A stretch of DNA of 64,000 nucleotides from Sediminihabitans luteus. Lineage in GTDB: Bacteria > Actinomycetota > Actinomycetes > Actinomycetales > Cellulomonadaceae. Below are positions 29,773 to 38,076 of this stretch, piece after piece; position 1 is the stretch's first letter; each line of letters starts with the position of its first letter. Location: contig NZ_PGFE01000005.1 in the NCBI RefSeq assembly GCF_002797595.1, forward strand, positions 124,001 to 188,000. Direction: 5' to 3'. Below the pieces are notes generated by a model. The model saw only the letters and a program-made list of their open reading frames with translations, was not told the origin of the DNA and searched no databases. A program made the translations under genes and the position numbers.

Positions 29773-29842
29773 GCCCGCCCCGCGGCGTCCGCCGTGCCGG
29801 AGCCCGGCCCCGCGGCGTCCGCCACACGCCGTGTCCCGCGTC

Positions 29843-29895
29843 GAGCGTCACGTCCTGGCCCGATCGCGGGCGCTGGAAGGGGCTCGAACGTGACG
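29843..29895. repeat. Intergenic palindrome, family B copy 2
   Basis: GAGCGTCACGTCC ... GCGCTGGAAGG ... GAACGTGACGC. Reversed, it aligns with the gcvP-gcvT palindrome at 14976. It lies between two genes of the same direction (acyltransferase and amidohydrolase). Arms are less perfect than in copy 1. Confidence 0.65.
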
Positions 29896-29988
29896 CCCGC
29901 GGGACGATCCGGGGGCGGGAGGGTGGACGTCGCGTGCCCGGGCGGCCCTCCCCGCGCGGTCGCAGGGTGCCAGGCCTAGCCTCGGATC

Positions 29989-31599
29989 ATGACCACTCCT
30001 GACCTGATCCTGACCCGCGCCACCGTCGTCACGGTCGACGACGCGGGATCCACCGCCGAGGCCGTCGCCGTGACCGACGGACTCATCACGGCCGTCGGGA
30101 CGACGGACGAGATCACGGCTCTCGCGGGCGAGGGCACCGAGGTGCTCGACCTCGAGGGCCGCACGGTCGTGCCGGGGTTCCTCGACCCGCACAGCCACAT
30201 CACCGCGGGCGCGCCGTACATCAAGCACGCCGCGCTGCACACGCCGCCCGTGGGCGACACGCGCACGGTCGAGGACGTGCTGCGCAAGCTCGGCGAGGCG
30301 CGCGACCGCAACGACGCGCAGCCGGGCGACTGGATCCTCGGGTGGGGCTACTACCCGGACGAGATGGACGACGGGGGCAAGGTCACGGCCGAGATCCTCG
30401 ACTCCGAGTTCGCGGACTACCGCGTGGCGCTCATCCACATCTCGAACCACGGGGCCGTGGTCAACGGGGCGGTGCTGCGCGACCTCGAGTACACGGCCGA
30501 GACGCCGGACCCGGACGGCGGGTCGATCGTGCGCGTCCCCGGCACGCAGGAGCCCTCGGGCGAGGTCTGGGAGCAGGCGTTCTTCCCGCTCATGTTCAGG
30601 CTCCCGCCGGCGGGCGAGGAAGAGCTGCGGGCCATGGCGGCGGAGTACGCGCGCTGGGGCTACGTCGCCGCGCAGGACGGCGCGGCCGACATGGCGGCGG
30701 TCACGTTGGTCCGCGAGAGCGCGACCGCGAACCCGCTGCCCATCGACGTGAAGTCGCTCGTGTTCTTCCCGGACCTGCAGAAGGCGATCGACGCGGGCAT
30801 CATCGGCACCGAGGTCGGCGGCCACGAGGTCACGGGCACCAAGCTCATCCTCGACGGCTCGCCGCAGGGGCGCACCGCGCACGTGACCGAGGAGTACGTG
30901 ACGGGCGGCCCGAGCGGCGAGCAGCACTGGCACGGCATCGCGGTGGTCGACCAGGCCGAGACCGACACGATCGTCGAGCTCGCCTACCGGCACGGGGTCC
31001 AGGTCTACGCGCACTGCAACGGCGACGCGGCCGTCGACCAGCTCATCGCGGCGCACCGTGCGGCGGTCGCGGCGGGCGCGACGTCGCCCGGGCGCACCAT
31101 CCCGATCCACTCGCAGGTCATGCGGCCCGACCAGCTCGACGCGTACGTCGAGCTCGACTTCGCGCCGTCGATGTTCACGATCCACACGTGGCTGTTCGGC
31201 GACACGCACCTCAAGAACTTCGGCGAGGAGCGTGCGTTCGGGATCTCGCCGCTGCGGTCGGCGATCGACAAGGGCCTGCGCCCGACCAACCACTCCGACT
31301 TCCCGGTCACGCCCATGAACCCGCTGCAGCTCCTGTGGACGGCCGTGGTGCGGCGCTCCACGGGCGGCGTGGTGCTCGGCGAGAACCAGCGCGTCACGCC
31401 GCTCGAGGCGCTGCAGGCGCTCACGATCAACGTCGCGTACGAGTACCACGAGGAGGACTCGCGCGGGTCGATCGAGGTGGGCAAGAAGGCGGACTTCGCG
31501 GTGCTCGACGCGAACCCGCTCACGGTCGAGCCGGACGCGATCAAGGAGATCGCCGTGGTGCGCACGATCAAGGACGGCCGGACCATCTTCGAGGCCTGA
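29989..31599 (+). CDS. Amidohydrolase family protein (YtcJ-like, amidohydrolase 3)
   Basis: 536 residues. Metal-dependent hydrolase: VVPGFLDPHSHI (HxH), HISNHGAVVNG, the central TKLILDGSPQGRTA, VYAHCNGDAAVDQ, a later HTWLFGDTH, the C-terminal TNHSDFPVTPMNPL (metal Asp) and GSIEVGKKADFAVLD. YtcJ-type enzymes hydrolyse N-acyl or formamide-like substrates; this substrate is unknown. TAGCCT just 6 bases before ATG 29989 suggests a leaderless transcript. Confidence 0.92.
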   Translation: MTTPDLILTRATVVTVDDAGSTAEAVAVTDGLITAVGTTDEITALAGEGTEVLDLEGRTVVPGFLDPHSHITAGAPYIKHAALHTPPVGDTRTVEDVLRKLGEARDRNDAQPGDWILGWGYYPDEMDDGGKVTAEILDSEFADYRVALIHISNHGAVVNGAVLRDLEYTAETPDPDGGSIVRVPGTQEPSGEVWEQAFFPLMFRLPPAGEEELRAMAAEYARWGYVAAQDGAADMAAVTLVRESATANPLPIDVKSLVFFPDLQKAIDAGIIGTEVGGHEVTGTKLILDGSPQGRTAHVTEEYVTGGPSGEQHWHGIAVVDQAETDTIVELAYRHGVQVYAHCNGDAAVDQLIAAHRAAVAAGATSPGRTIPIHSQVMRPDQLDAYVELDFAPSMFTIHTWLFGDTHLKNFGEERAFGISPLRSAIDKGLRPTNHSDFPVTPMNPLQLLWTAVVRRSTGGVVLGENQRVTPLEALQALTINVAYEYHEEDSRGSIEVGKKADFAVLDANPLTVEPDAIKEIAVVRTIKDGRTIFEA

Positions 31600-31663
31600 C
31601 GTCCGGAGCACGACCGGGGGCGGCGGCTGGGGAGCGGACGCGACGGGTGGTAGAACCGTCGTG

Positions 31664-32794
31664 ATGCCTTCGCTCCCCGGTCGCCGCCCCCGTCCTGTCG
31701 AGAACGACCCCGAGACCCAGCGCCCGCACCTGGCCGCCCGGGTCGAGGACCGCTACCACGCCGTCCTCGGCCGGGTGCTGCGCGCCCGCGGGTGGCGGCC
31801 GCGCGTCGTCCCGCACACGGGGTACGGGTCGACGACGCGCGTGCGCGTGCTGGGGCGGGTGCTGCTGACGTCGCGCTCGTGGTTCCCCGGGCGTGACGCC
31901 GCGTTCGAGCGCCGCGGGTACCGGAACTTCTTCGCCGCCCCGGCGCCGGGCGAGCCCGTGCGCGTCACGATCGGCACGCAGGACCCGGTCACGGTCGACC
32001 TGGTCGCGGACCGCGGCGGGTACCTCGACGCGACGGTCGACGTCGACCTCGCGCCCGGGTGGCACGAGGTCGCGTACCGCACGCGGGCGGGCGCCCCGGT
32101 CCTCGGACGCGTGCACGTCGTGGCGCCGGGCGCGCGGCTCGGCGTCGTGAGCGACATCGACGACACGGTCATGGTGACCGCCCTGCCGCGTCCGCTCGTC
32201 GCGGCGTGGAACACGTTCGCGCGGCACCCGAGCGCGCGCATGCCGGTACGTGGCATGGCCGAGCTCTACGCGTCGATCCGGCGCGAGCACCCCGACGCGC
32301 CGTTCGTGTACCTGTCGACCGGCGCGTGGAACACCGCGGACACGCTGCGCCGGTTCATGGACCGGCACGGGTTCCCGCCCGGGCCGATGCTCCTGACCGA
32401 CTGGGGGCCGACCAACACGGGCTGGTTCCGCTCGGGCCCGGCGCACAAGAACGCGGCGCTCGACCGTCTGGTGCGCGAGCTGCCCGACGTGCGCTGGCTC
32501 CTCGTGGGCGACGACGGCCAGCACGACCCCGCGATCTACGCCCGCGCGTGCGCGCTGCACCCGCAGCACGTGGCCGCGGTCGCGATCCGCCGGCTCACGC
32601 CCACGCAGCAGGTGCTCGCGCACGGGACGCCCGTGCCGCAGGACGGCGGCGCAACCCGGGTCACGCGCCCGCGCCCCGCGCAGCCCGTGGCGGACGACGT
32701 GCTGCCCGTCCCGGCCGGACGCCCCGCCACGGTGGGGGCGCCCGACGGGTACGGGCTGCGGTCGGCGCTGCGCGGTCTGCTGCCGCGGCCCTGA
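31664..32794 (+). CDS. App1-family phosphatase (DUF2183), HAD-like
   Basis: 376 residues. A beta-rich N-terminal part (about 45-155) leads to the App1 catalytic segment LGVVSDIDDTVMVTALPRP (DxDxT, about 165-172), then FVYLSTGAWNTADTLRRFMDRHGFPPGPMLLTDWG and KNAALDRLVRELPDVRWLLVGDDGQHDP, the standard HAD motifs II-IV. The yeast homologue is a phosphatidate phosphatase; the bacterial substrate is not established. The Pro-rich tail is probably disordered. TAGAAC before ATG 31664 again resembles a leaderless start; GTG 31661 is an alternative. Confidence 0.9.
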   Translation: MPSLPGRRPRPVENDPETQRPHLAARVEDRYHAVLGRVLRARGWRPRVVPHTGYGSTTRVRVLGRVLLTSRSWFPGRDAAFERRGYRNFFAAPAPGEPVRVTIGTQDPVTVDLVADRGGYLDATVDVDLAPGWHEVAYRTRAGAPVLGRVHVVAPGARLGVVSDIDDTVMVTALPRPLVAAWNTFARHPSARMPVRGMAELYASIRREHPDAPFVYLSTGAWNTADTLRRFMDRHGFPPGPMLLTDWGPTNTGWFRSGPAHKNAALDRLVRELPDVRWLLVGDDGQHDPAIYARACALHPQHVAAVAIRRLTPTQQVLAHGTPVPQDGGATRVTRPRPAQPVADDVLPVPAGRPATVGAPDGYGLRSALRGLLPRP

Positions 32795-32814
32795 GGGGCT
32801 CGGCCCAGGGGTTC

Positions 32815-33675
32815 TCAGTACTCGCCCGGGCCGGTCACGGTCGTCCGGGGGATCGTGTCCAGGTCCACCATCGCCGCGGCGACGCAGATCTCGGCGTCGA
32901 GCCCGGCGGGCAGCGGCTGCAGGCACCCGAGGTCGAGACGCGCGACGTCGGCCGAGCCGTCCGCCTCCTGGCCCCGGGAGTGGATCGTGACGCTGGGCGT
33001 CCGGCTCCCGACCGAGGCGAAGAGCGTGTCGCCGGCGTCCGAGGTCACGGAATCGCTCTCGGCGTCGTCCAGCCACGGGGCGACCGTCCCCGCGGCGCGG
33101 ATGTCGGCCAGGAGCGCGTCGTCGACGCGCAGCACGTGGAACCGGAAGTGGTCCGAGCCCTCGCCGGGGGGTGGGGTGCCGTCCGGGGGGACGGGGGGAG
33201 CCGACTCCGGCGCTCGCAGGTCGTCGAGGGTCGAGCGCGGCATGGCGAGCGCGATCGCGGTGTCCGCGTCGGCCCGGAGGCCCGTGTCCACGAGGAGGGT
33301 GCCGTCCGCGAGCAGCTCGGCGGTCGCGTCGTGCGGTGCCGTGAGGCCGGGCTGCGCGACGAGCCCGACCGGCGCGACCGCCCGGACGCCGTTCCCGCTC
33401 GCCCCCGCGCCCGGCGCCCCCGCCGCGACGGCCGGGGCGTGGTGCTGCCCGCCCGACCCGCCGAGGTCGACGACGCCGGGCATCGCGAACGCGGCGCCAG
33501 CGACGCACGCCGCGACGGCCCCGAGAGCCCCCGCGCGGTGGGCGGCGGCACGGCGCCGCGTGCGCCGGTACGAGGCGTCGAGGTCCATGGTCGCGGACGG
33601 CGCGTGGTCGGCCGCGCCCCGCAGGCGGGCGAGGAACGCGGCGTCGTCGGCGGGCGGCAGGGTGGTGTCGTTCAT
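32815..33675 (-). CDS. Single-pass membrane partner of SigE-type sigma factor (putative anti-sigma), copy 1
   Basis: 286 residues. A cytoplasmic head (about 1-48, DDAAFLARLRGAADHAP then RRTRRRAAAHR), one helix (about 50-68) and an extracytoplasmic Ala/Gly-rich then mixed domain with late cysteines (LDLGCLQPL, AEICVAAAMVDL). Similar plan and ending to the gene at 34474. Its ATG overlaps the sigma gene stop (ATGA), the usual arrangement of an anti-sigma factor; no ZAS zinc motif is present, so the role is inferred from context. Confidence 0.75.
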   Translation of the reverse strand: MNDTTLPPADDAAFLARLRGAADHAPSATMDLDASYRRTRRRAAAHRAGALGAVAACVAGAAFAMPGVVDLGGSGGQHHAPAVAAGAPGAGASGNGVRAVAPVGLVAQPGLTAPHDATAELLADGTLLVDTGLRADADTAIALAMPRSTLDDLRAPESAPPVPPDGTPPPGEGSDHFRFHVLRVDDALLADIRAAGTVAPWLDDAESDSVTSDAGDTLFASVGSRTPSVTIHSRGQEADGSADVARLDLGCLQPLPAGLDAEICVAAAMVDLDTIPRTTVTGPGEY

Positions 33676-34295
33676 CGGTCGCTCCCGGTCTCGAGGGTGG
33701 TCCGCAGGCGCGCGAGCGCGCGGGACGCGGTGGACTTCACGGTGCCGAGCGGCATGCCGAGCTCCTCGGCGACCTCCGCCTCGGTCAGGTCGAGCAGGTG
33801 GCGCAGCACCACGACGCGGCGCTGGCGCAGGGGCAGGGTGAGCAGGGCGCGCACGACGACGTCGCGGTCGTCGACCTCGGCGGTGCCTGCGCGGGGCGGC
33901 GGAGCGCCGGCGGGCGCGGCGAGGTCTGCCGCGGGGTCGGTGTGGTCGCCGAGCACCTCGCGGCGCGTGCGGCGCCAGGTGTCGATCCGCAGGTTGGCGA
34001 GGATCCGGCGGGCGTACACGAGCGGGTCGCCCTCGCGCGCGGTGCGCCAGTGCCGGTACGTGCGCTCGAACGTCTGCTGCACGAGCTCCTCGGCGCGGTG
34101 CCGGTCACCGCACAGGAGGTACGCGGTGCGGTGCAGCGGGTCGACGGCCGAGCGCATGAACGCGCTGAACTCCTCGGCCCGGGTCGTGCCGACGACCTCC
34201 ACGCGGACGTCGCCCCCCTGCGACGACGTCCGCGACGAGGGGTCGGTCCCCGGCGATCCCGCGGTGAGCGCCGCGTGCGTGCTCGCGGCGCTCAT
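33672..34295 (-). CDS. SigE-family ECF sigma factor, copy 1
   Basis: 207 residues. Region 2 reads EEFSAFMRSAVDPLHRTAYLLCGDRHRAEELVQQTFERTYRHW and ARRILANLRIDTWRRTRR; region 4 reads LPLRQRRVVVLRHLLDLTEAEVAEELGMPLGTVKSTASRALARLR. This is the SigE-type ECF subgroup (TIGR02983-like). ATG 34295 (MSAAST) was chosen; the frame is open further up but that part covers the promoter motif. Downstream coupled to a putative anti-sigma gene. Strong similarity to the copy at 35268 indicates tandem duplication. Confidence 0.92.
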   Translation of the reverse strand: MSAASTHAALTAGSPGTDPSSRTSSQGGDVRVEVVGTTRAEEFSAFMRSAVDPLHRTAYLLCGDRHRAEELVQQTFERTYRHWRTAREGDPLVYARRILANLRIDTWRRTRREVLGDHTDPAADLAAPAGAPPPRAGTAEVDDRDVVVRALLTLPLRQRRVVVLRHLLDLTEAEVAEELGMPLGTVKSTASRALARLRTTLETGSDR

Positions 34296-34377
34296 GCGGA
34301 CCCCGGGACGTTCTCGGTGCGACGGCGGGTCGGTGCCCGGCGTCCGGGTGAGATCGTGTGCGTCCTCATGATCCGTA

Positions 34378-34401
34378 CACGCGACAGGGAGGGCGAAGGT
34401 T
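34378..34401 (-). promoter_or_regulatory. ECF-type promoter of sigma copy 1 (AACCTTC-N12-GCGTG)
   Basis: Minus-strand AACCTTC, 12 bases, GCGTG. The identical motif and spacing stand before the second sigma gene (35931-35954). Similar to GGAAC/CGT-type ECF promoters, suggesting auto- or cross-regulation. Confidence 0.65.
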
Positions 34402-34473
34402 CCGTTTCGTGACGACATCCGTCGGGGAAGTTTTCGCCGGCACCCGAAGAGCCCCGGGCCGGGCGTCGCGCCG

Positions 34474-35271
34474 TCAGTCCTGGGTGCTCGCCCCGCCGTC
34501 GACGAGGGCGGCGGTCACGCAGAGGTCGTCGCCGTCGTCCGCGGTCCAGCCGAGGTCTCCCAGGGGGAAGCAGGGCAGGGCGAAGCCCGCGGTGCGGGCT
34601 GCGGCGTCGGGCACCGCACCGCGCGTGAGCGCGGCGAGGGTCAGCGCGTCGGACGGCGCGACCGCGGCCAGGAGCTGGCGGCCGTCGTCGTCGGCGCGCT
34701 GGCCCGGGTCGACGGCGAACACCCAGGGCCCCGCGTTTCCTTCGGCGATCATGTGCTCGACGTCGTCCGGGCTCGCGCGCACCACGCGGTACACGAGCTC
34801 GGCCTCCCCCTCGGCGGGCACGGAGGTGCGCCGCACGACGAGTGCGAACTCGTCGTCGCCGGACCCGGTCGGCAGGCCCGTCTCGACGAGCACGGTCGAG
34901 CCCGAGAGGCGGTGCGCGGTCATGGTCCCTGGCACCTGCACGCCGTCGGGGACCGAGCCGCCCTCGGCGTGCAGCGTCGCGTGGGCGGCGGGTGCCGACC
35001 CGGCGAGGGGCGCCGCCACGAACGACGTCGTGCCTGGGTGCACGAGCACGAGACCCGCGACCGCGCACGCCCCGATCGTGGCGGTGATCGTCGCGCGGCG
35101 CTGCCGCACGTGCCGCTTGGTGCGTCGCAGCGTGCGCTCGACGTCGACGGGGACCTCGGGCACGGCGGCCGCGGCGGTCCGCAGGTGGGCGACGAGCGCG
35201 TCGTCGGCGGGCGTCCCGTCGGCGGGCGGCGCGAGGGAGGTCGTGCGTCCGTGCGGGGGAGTGCGGGTCAT
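34474..35271 (-). CDS. Single-pass membrane partner of SigE-type sigma factor (putative anti-sigma), copy 2
   Basis: 265 residues. The head DDALVAHLRTAAAAVPEVPVDVERTLRRTKRHVRQRR is followed by one helix (about 60-78) and an outside domain that ends with LPCFPLGDLGW and DDLCVTAALVDGG, paralleling the copy at 32815 (LGCLQPL ... EICVAAAMVDL). ATG 35271 overlaps the sigma stop. Sequence drift between the two partners is greater than between the sigma factors, consistent with different sensed signals (inference). Confidence 0.75.
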   Translation of the reverse strand: MTRTPPHGRTTSLAPPADGTPADDALVAHLRTAAAAVPEVPVDVERTLRRTKRHVRQRRATITATIGACAVAGLVLVHPGTTSFVAAPLAGSAPAAHATLHAEGGSVPDGVQVPGTMTAHRLSGSTVLVETGLPTGSGDDEFALVVRRTSVPAEGEAELVYRVVRASPDDVEHMIAEGNAGPWVFAVDPGQRADDDGRQLLAAVAPSDALTLAALTRGAVPDAAARTAGFALPCFPLGDLGWTADDGDDLCVTAALVDGGASTQD

Positions 35272-35879
35272 CGGATGCTCCAGGTGTCGAAGCTGCCGCG
35301 CAGCCGGGCGAGGGCGCGGGACGCCGTGGACTTGACGGTGCCGACCGTGATGTCGAGCTCGTGCGCGACCTCGGCCTCGCTCAGGTCGAGCATGTAGCGC
35401 AGCACGACGATCCGGCGCTGGCGGGGCGGCAGGGTCTGCAGGGCGCGGACGACGGCGTCGCGGGCCTCGACCGTCTCGGCGGCCTCGGCCCCGGGGCCGG
35501 GTCGCGTCGCGGGGGCCGCGCAGGGGTCGGTGTGGTCGACGAGCAGCTCGCGGCGCGTGCGGCGCCAGGTGTCGATGCGCAGGTTGGTCAGGATGCGGCG
35601 CGCGTACACGAGGGGGTCGCCCTCGCGTGCGGTGCGCCAGTGCCGGTAGGTGCGTTCGAGGGTGTGCTGGACGAGCTCCTCGGCGCGGTGCCGGTCGCCG
35701 CTCAGGAGGTACGCGGCGCGGTGCAGGCTGCCGCCGGCCGAGCGCATGAACGCGGTGAACTCCTCGTCCTTGGTCAGCCCGGTGACCTCGACGCGCAGGT
35801 CGGTCGTGCTCGTGTCGGTCGCGGACGTCGCCCGTGCGAGGTCGGCGGCGGTGCCGAACGGGACGTTCATGACGCTCAT
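35268..35879 (-). CDS. SigE-family ECF sigma factor, copy 2
   Basis: 203 residues. Region 2: DEEFTAFMRSAGGSLHRAAYLLSGDRHRAEELVQHTLERTYRHW; region 4: LPPRQRRIVVLRYMLDLSEAEVAHELDITVGTVKSTASRALARLR. Long blocks such as TYRHWRTAREGDPLVYARRIL are identical to copy 1. ATG 35879 or ATG 35870 are both possible; 35879 has a GGGGGCTGAGAG purine tract in front. Coupled to its partner gene by ATGA. Confidence 0.92.
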   Translation of the reverse strand: MSVMNVPFGTAADLARATSATDTSTTDLRVEVTGLTKDEEFTAFMRSAGGSLHRAAYLLSGDRHRAEELVQHTLERTYRHWRTAREGDPLVYARRILTNLRIDTWRRTRRELLVDHTDPCAAPATRPGPGAEAAETVEARDAVVRALQTLPPRQRRIVVLRYMLDLSEAEVAHELDITVGTVKSTASRALARLRGSFDTWSIR

Positions 35880-35930
35880 GCTCTCAGCCCCCAGTGGTGG
35901 CGCACGTCGTGGCGACGTGCCTGCCTCTTC

Positions 35931-35954
35931 CACGCAGCAGGGGGCCGGAAGGTT
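35931..35954 (-). promoter_or_regulatory. ECF-type promoter of sigma copy 2 (AACCTTC-N12-GCGTG)
   Basis: Same two boxes and the same 12-base spacing as the copy at 34378-34401; the spacer also shares a CCCTG block. It stands about 50 bases before the start codon. Confidence 0.65.
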
Positions 35955-35970
35955 GCGTCCGGTCGCGGGA

Positions 35971-36450
35971 TCAGTCCTGCGGCGGCACGTCGCGGTCCAC
36001 GTCGGGGCGGGGCCATGCGCTGCCCATGCGTGCCTCGACGGTGTCGTTGAGGTGCAGCAGCGCGGCGGCGAGCGTCTCGCGCTCGGCGTCGGTCCACCCC
36101 GCGAGGAGCGCGTCGATGCCGGCGACCTTGCTCGTGCGCGCGGCGTCGAGGCGCCGGGCGCCGGCGGGCGTGACCCGGAACCGGCGGGCGATGCCTCCGG
36201 CGGGGTCGGGGATGCGCTCGACGAGGCCCTCCTTGAGCATCGCGCTCGTCTGCCGGTTGAGGGTCGACACGTCGAGCTCGAACGCGGTGCTGAGCTCGGC
36301 GAGCGTGAGGGGCTCGTCGACCAGGCGGCTGAGCAGCAGGTAGGCGCTGCGCTCGAGGCGCAGCTCGGGCACGCTCTGGCGCTCCGCGAGGTGCATGTAC
36401 CTCCCGATGAGCATCGTCTCGCGCTCGATCCGTGCCGCCGTGCCGTCCAT
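35971..36450 (-). CDS. MarR-family transcriptional regulator
   Basis: 159 residues, winged HTH: RSAYLLLSRLVDEPLTLAELSTAFELDVSTLNRQTSAMLKEGLVERIPDPAGGIARRFRVTPAG. Helices at both ends form the dimer interface. ATG 36450 follows GAGGAGAGGG. Divergent from the MFS exporter at 36600 with palindromes between, the usual arrangement for repression of the exporter with release by a toxic ligand. Confidence 0.93.
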   Translation of the reverse strand: MDGTAARIERETMLIGRYMHLAERQSVPELRLERSAYLLLSRLVDEPLTLAELSTAFELDVSTLNRQTSAMLKEGLVERIPDPAGGIARRFRVTPAGARRLDAARTSKVAGIDALLAGWTDAERETLAAALLHLNDTVEARMGSAWPRPDVDRDVPPQD

Positions 36451-36512
36451 CGGGCCCTCTCCTCGGTGGTGCGCCGTCAGGCCCAGTATCGGTGATCGAC
36501 CCCGGCGGCATC

Positions 36513-36563
36513 ATTGCCTTCAGCAATCATGTGTAGACTGCACATCGTGTGTAGCCAGCATAT
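36513..36563. promoter_or_regulatory. Operator region between marR-type gene and MFS exporter
   Basis: ATTGC-N5-GCAAT (36513-36527), ATGTG-N7-CACAT (36529-36545) and a second related half TGTGTAG..AGCATA (36548-36562) lie in an AT-richer stretch that includes a TAGACT -10-like hexamer. Probable MarR binding sites controlling both genes. Confidence 0.65.
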
Positions 36564-36599
36564 CGGCTCACGCACCACCCGCCGTCCGACAGGAGCACC

Positions 36600-38075
36600 A
36601 TGCCCAGCACCACCGCCACGACCACCCGCCCCGGGGTCGTCGTCGCCGTCCTCGCCGCGGGAGGCATCGTCGCGTCGATGATGCAGACCCTCGTGGTCCC
36701 CATCGTCGGCGAGCTGCCGCAGCTGCTCCACAGCACGGCCGCCAACACCTCCTGGGTCATCATCGTGACGCTGCTCGTGGCCGCCGTCGCGACCCCCGCC
36801 GTCGGGCGGCTCGGCGACCTCTACGGCAAGAAGCGCATGCTCCTGCTCAGCGTGCTGCCCCTCGTGCTCGGATCGGTCGTGTGCGCGCTCTCCGACTCGC
36901 TCGTGCCGATGATCGTCGGCCGCGGCCTCCAGGGACTCGGCGTCGGGCTCATCCCGCTCGGCATCAGCCTGCTGCGCGACGTCATGCCCGCCGAGAAGCT
37001 CGGCTCGTCGATCGCGCTCATCAGCGCCTCGCTCGGCATCGGCGGCGCGCTCGGACTGCCCGTCGCGGCGGCCGTCGCCGAGCACTCGAACTGGCACGTG
37101 CTGTTCTGGGGCTCGGCCGTGCTCGCCGCGGTCGTCGGCGTGCTGGTCTGGGCGCTCATCCCCGACGCGCCGACCACCGCGACGGGGACGTTCGACGGCG
37201 TCGGCGCGGTCGGCCTCGGGCTCGGCCTCGTCGCGCTGCTGCTCGGCGTCTCCAAGGGCGCCGACTGGGGCTGGGGCAGCCCCACCACGGTCGGCCTGCT
37301 CGTCGCCGCGCCCGTCGTGCTCGTCGTCTGGGGCTGGTGGGAGCTGCGCATCGACTCGCCGCTCGTCGACCTGCGCGTGACCGCACGCCGGCAGGTGCTG
37401 CTGACCAACGCCGCGTCGGTCGTGCTCGGGTTCGCGATGTACGCGCAGTCGCTCATCACCCCGCAGCTGCTCCAGCTGCCCACCGAGACCGGGTACGGGC
37501 TCGGGCAGTCGCTCCAGGCCACCGGCCTGTGGATGGCGCCCGCCGGCCTCGTGATGATGGCGCTCTCGCCGGTCGGCGCGAAGATCTCGGCCGCACGCGG
37601 GCCCCGGTTCACGCTCGCGCTCGGGGCGTTCGTCATCGCGCTGGGCTACGGCAGCGCACAGCTGCTCATGGGCACGCCCGCCGGCCTGCTCGCCGTGAGC
37701 TGCATCTGCTCGACCGGTGTCGCGTTCGCCTACGGCGCCATGCCCGCGCTCATCATGGGGGCCGTGCCGCAGTCCGAGACGGCGTCGGCCAACAGCTTCA
37801 ACACCCTCATGCGGTCGGTCGGCACCTCGGTCGCGGCCGCCGTGATCGGCGTCGTCCTGTCGCACATGACGATCGACCTCGGCGGGTACGCCGTGCCGTC
37901 CGAGGCCGGGTTCCGCACGGGCCTGCTCATCGGTGCGGGCGTCGCGGTCGTCGCCGGTCTCGTGGCGCTCACGATCCCCGTGCGGCGCGCCCTCACGGGC
38001 GACGCCGCGTCGGGCTCGTCGGTATCGTCGGGCTCGTCGGTCGCCGAGGACGACGCCGCGCTCGCCCCCGCCTGA
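36600..38075 (+). CDS. MFS drug-efflux transporter, DHA2-like (14-helix)
   Basis: 491 residues, about 14 helices. Motif A GRLGDLYGKKRMLLLSVLPL, motif B-like GRGLQGLGVGLIPLGISLLRD and motif C-like SASLGIGGALGLPVAAAV are present, as expected of proton-driven multidrug exporters. AGGAG precedes ATG 36600. A Ser/Gly-rich tail (SGSSVSSGSSV) closes the protein. Under probable control of the divergent MarR gene. Confidence 0.92.
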   Translation: MPSTTATTTRPGVVVAVLAAGGIVASMMQTLVVPIVGELPQLLHSTAANTSWVIIVTLLVAAVATPAVGRLGDLYGKKRMLLLSVLPLVLGSVVCALSDSLVPMIVGRGLQGLGVGLIPLGISLLRDVMPAEKLGSSIALISASLGIGGALGLPVAAAVAEHSNWHVLFWGSAVLAAVVGVLVWALIPDAPTTATGTFDGVGAVGLGLGLVALLLGVSKGADWGWGSPTTVGLLVAAPVVLVVWGWWELRIDSPLVDLRVTARRQVLLTNAASVVLGFAMYAQSLITPQLLQLPTETGYGLGQSLQATGLWMAPAGLVMMALSPVGAKISAARGPRFTLALGAFVIALGYGSAQLLMGTPAGLLAVSCICSTGVAFAYGAMPALIMGAVPQSETASANSFNTLMRSVGTSVAAAVIGVVLSHMTIDLGGYAVPSEAGFRTGLLIGAGVAVVAGLVALTIPVRRALTGDAASGSSVSSGSSVAEDDAALAPA

Positions 38076-38076
38076 G

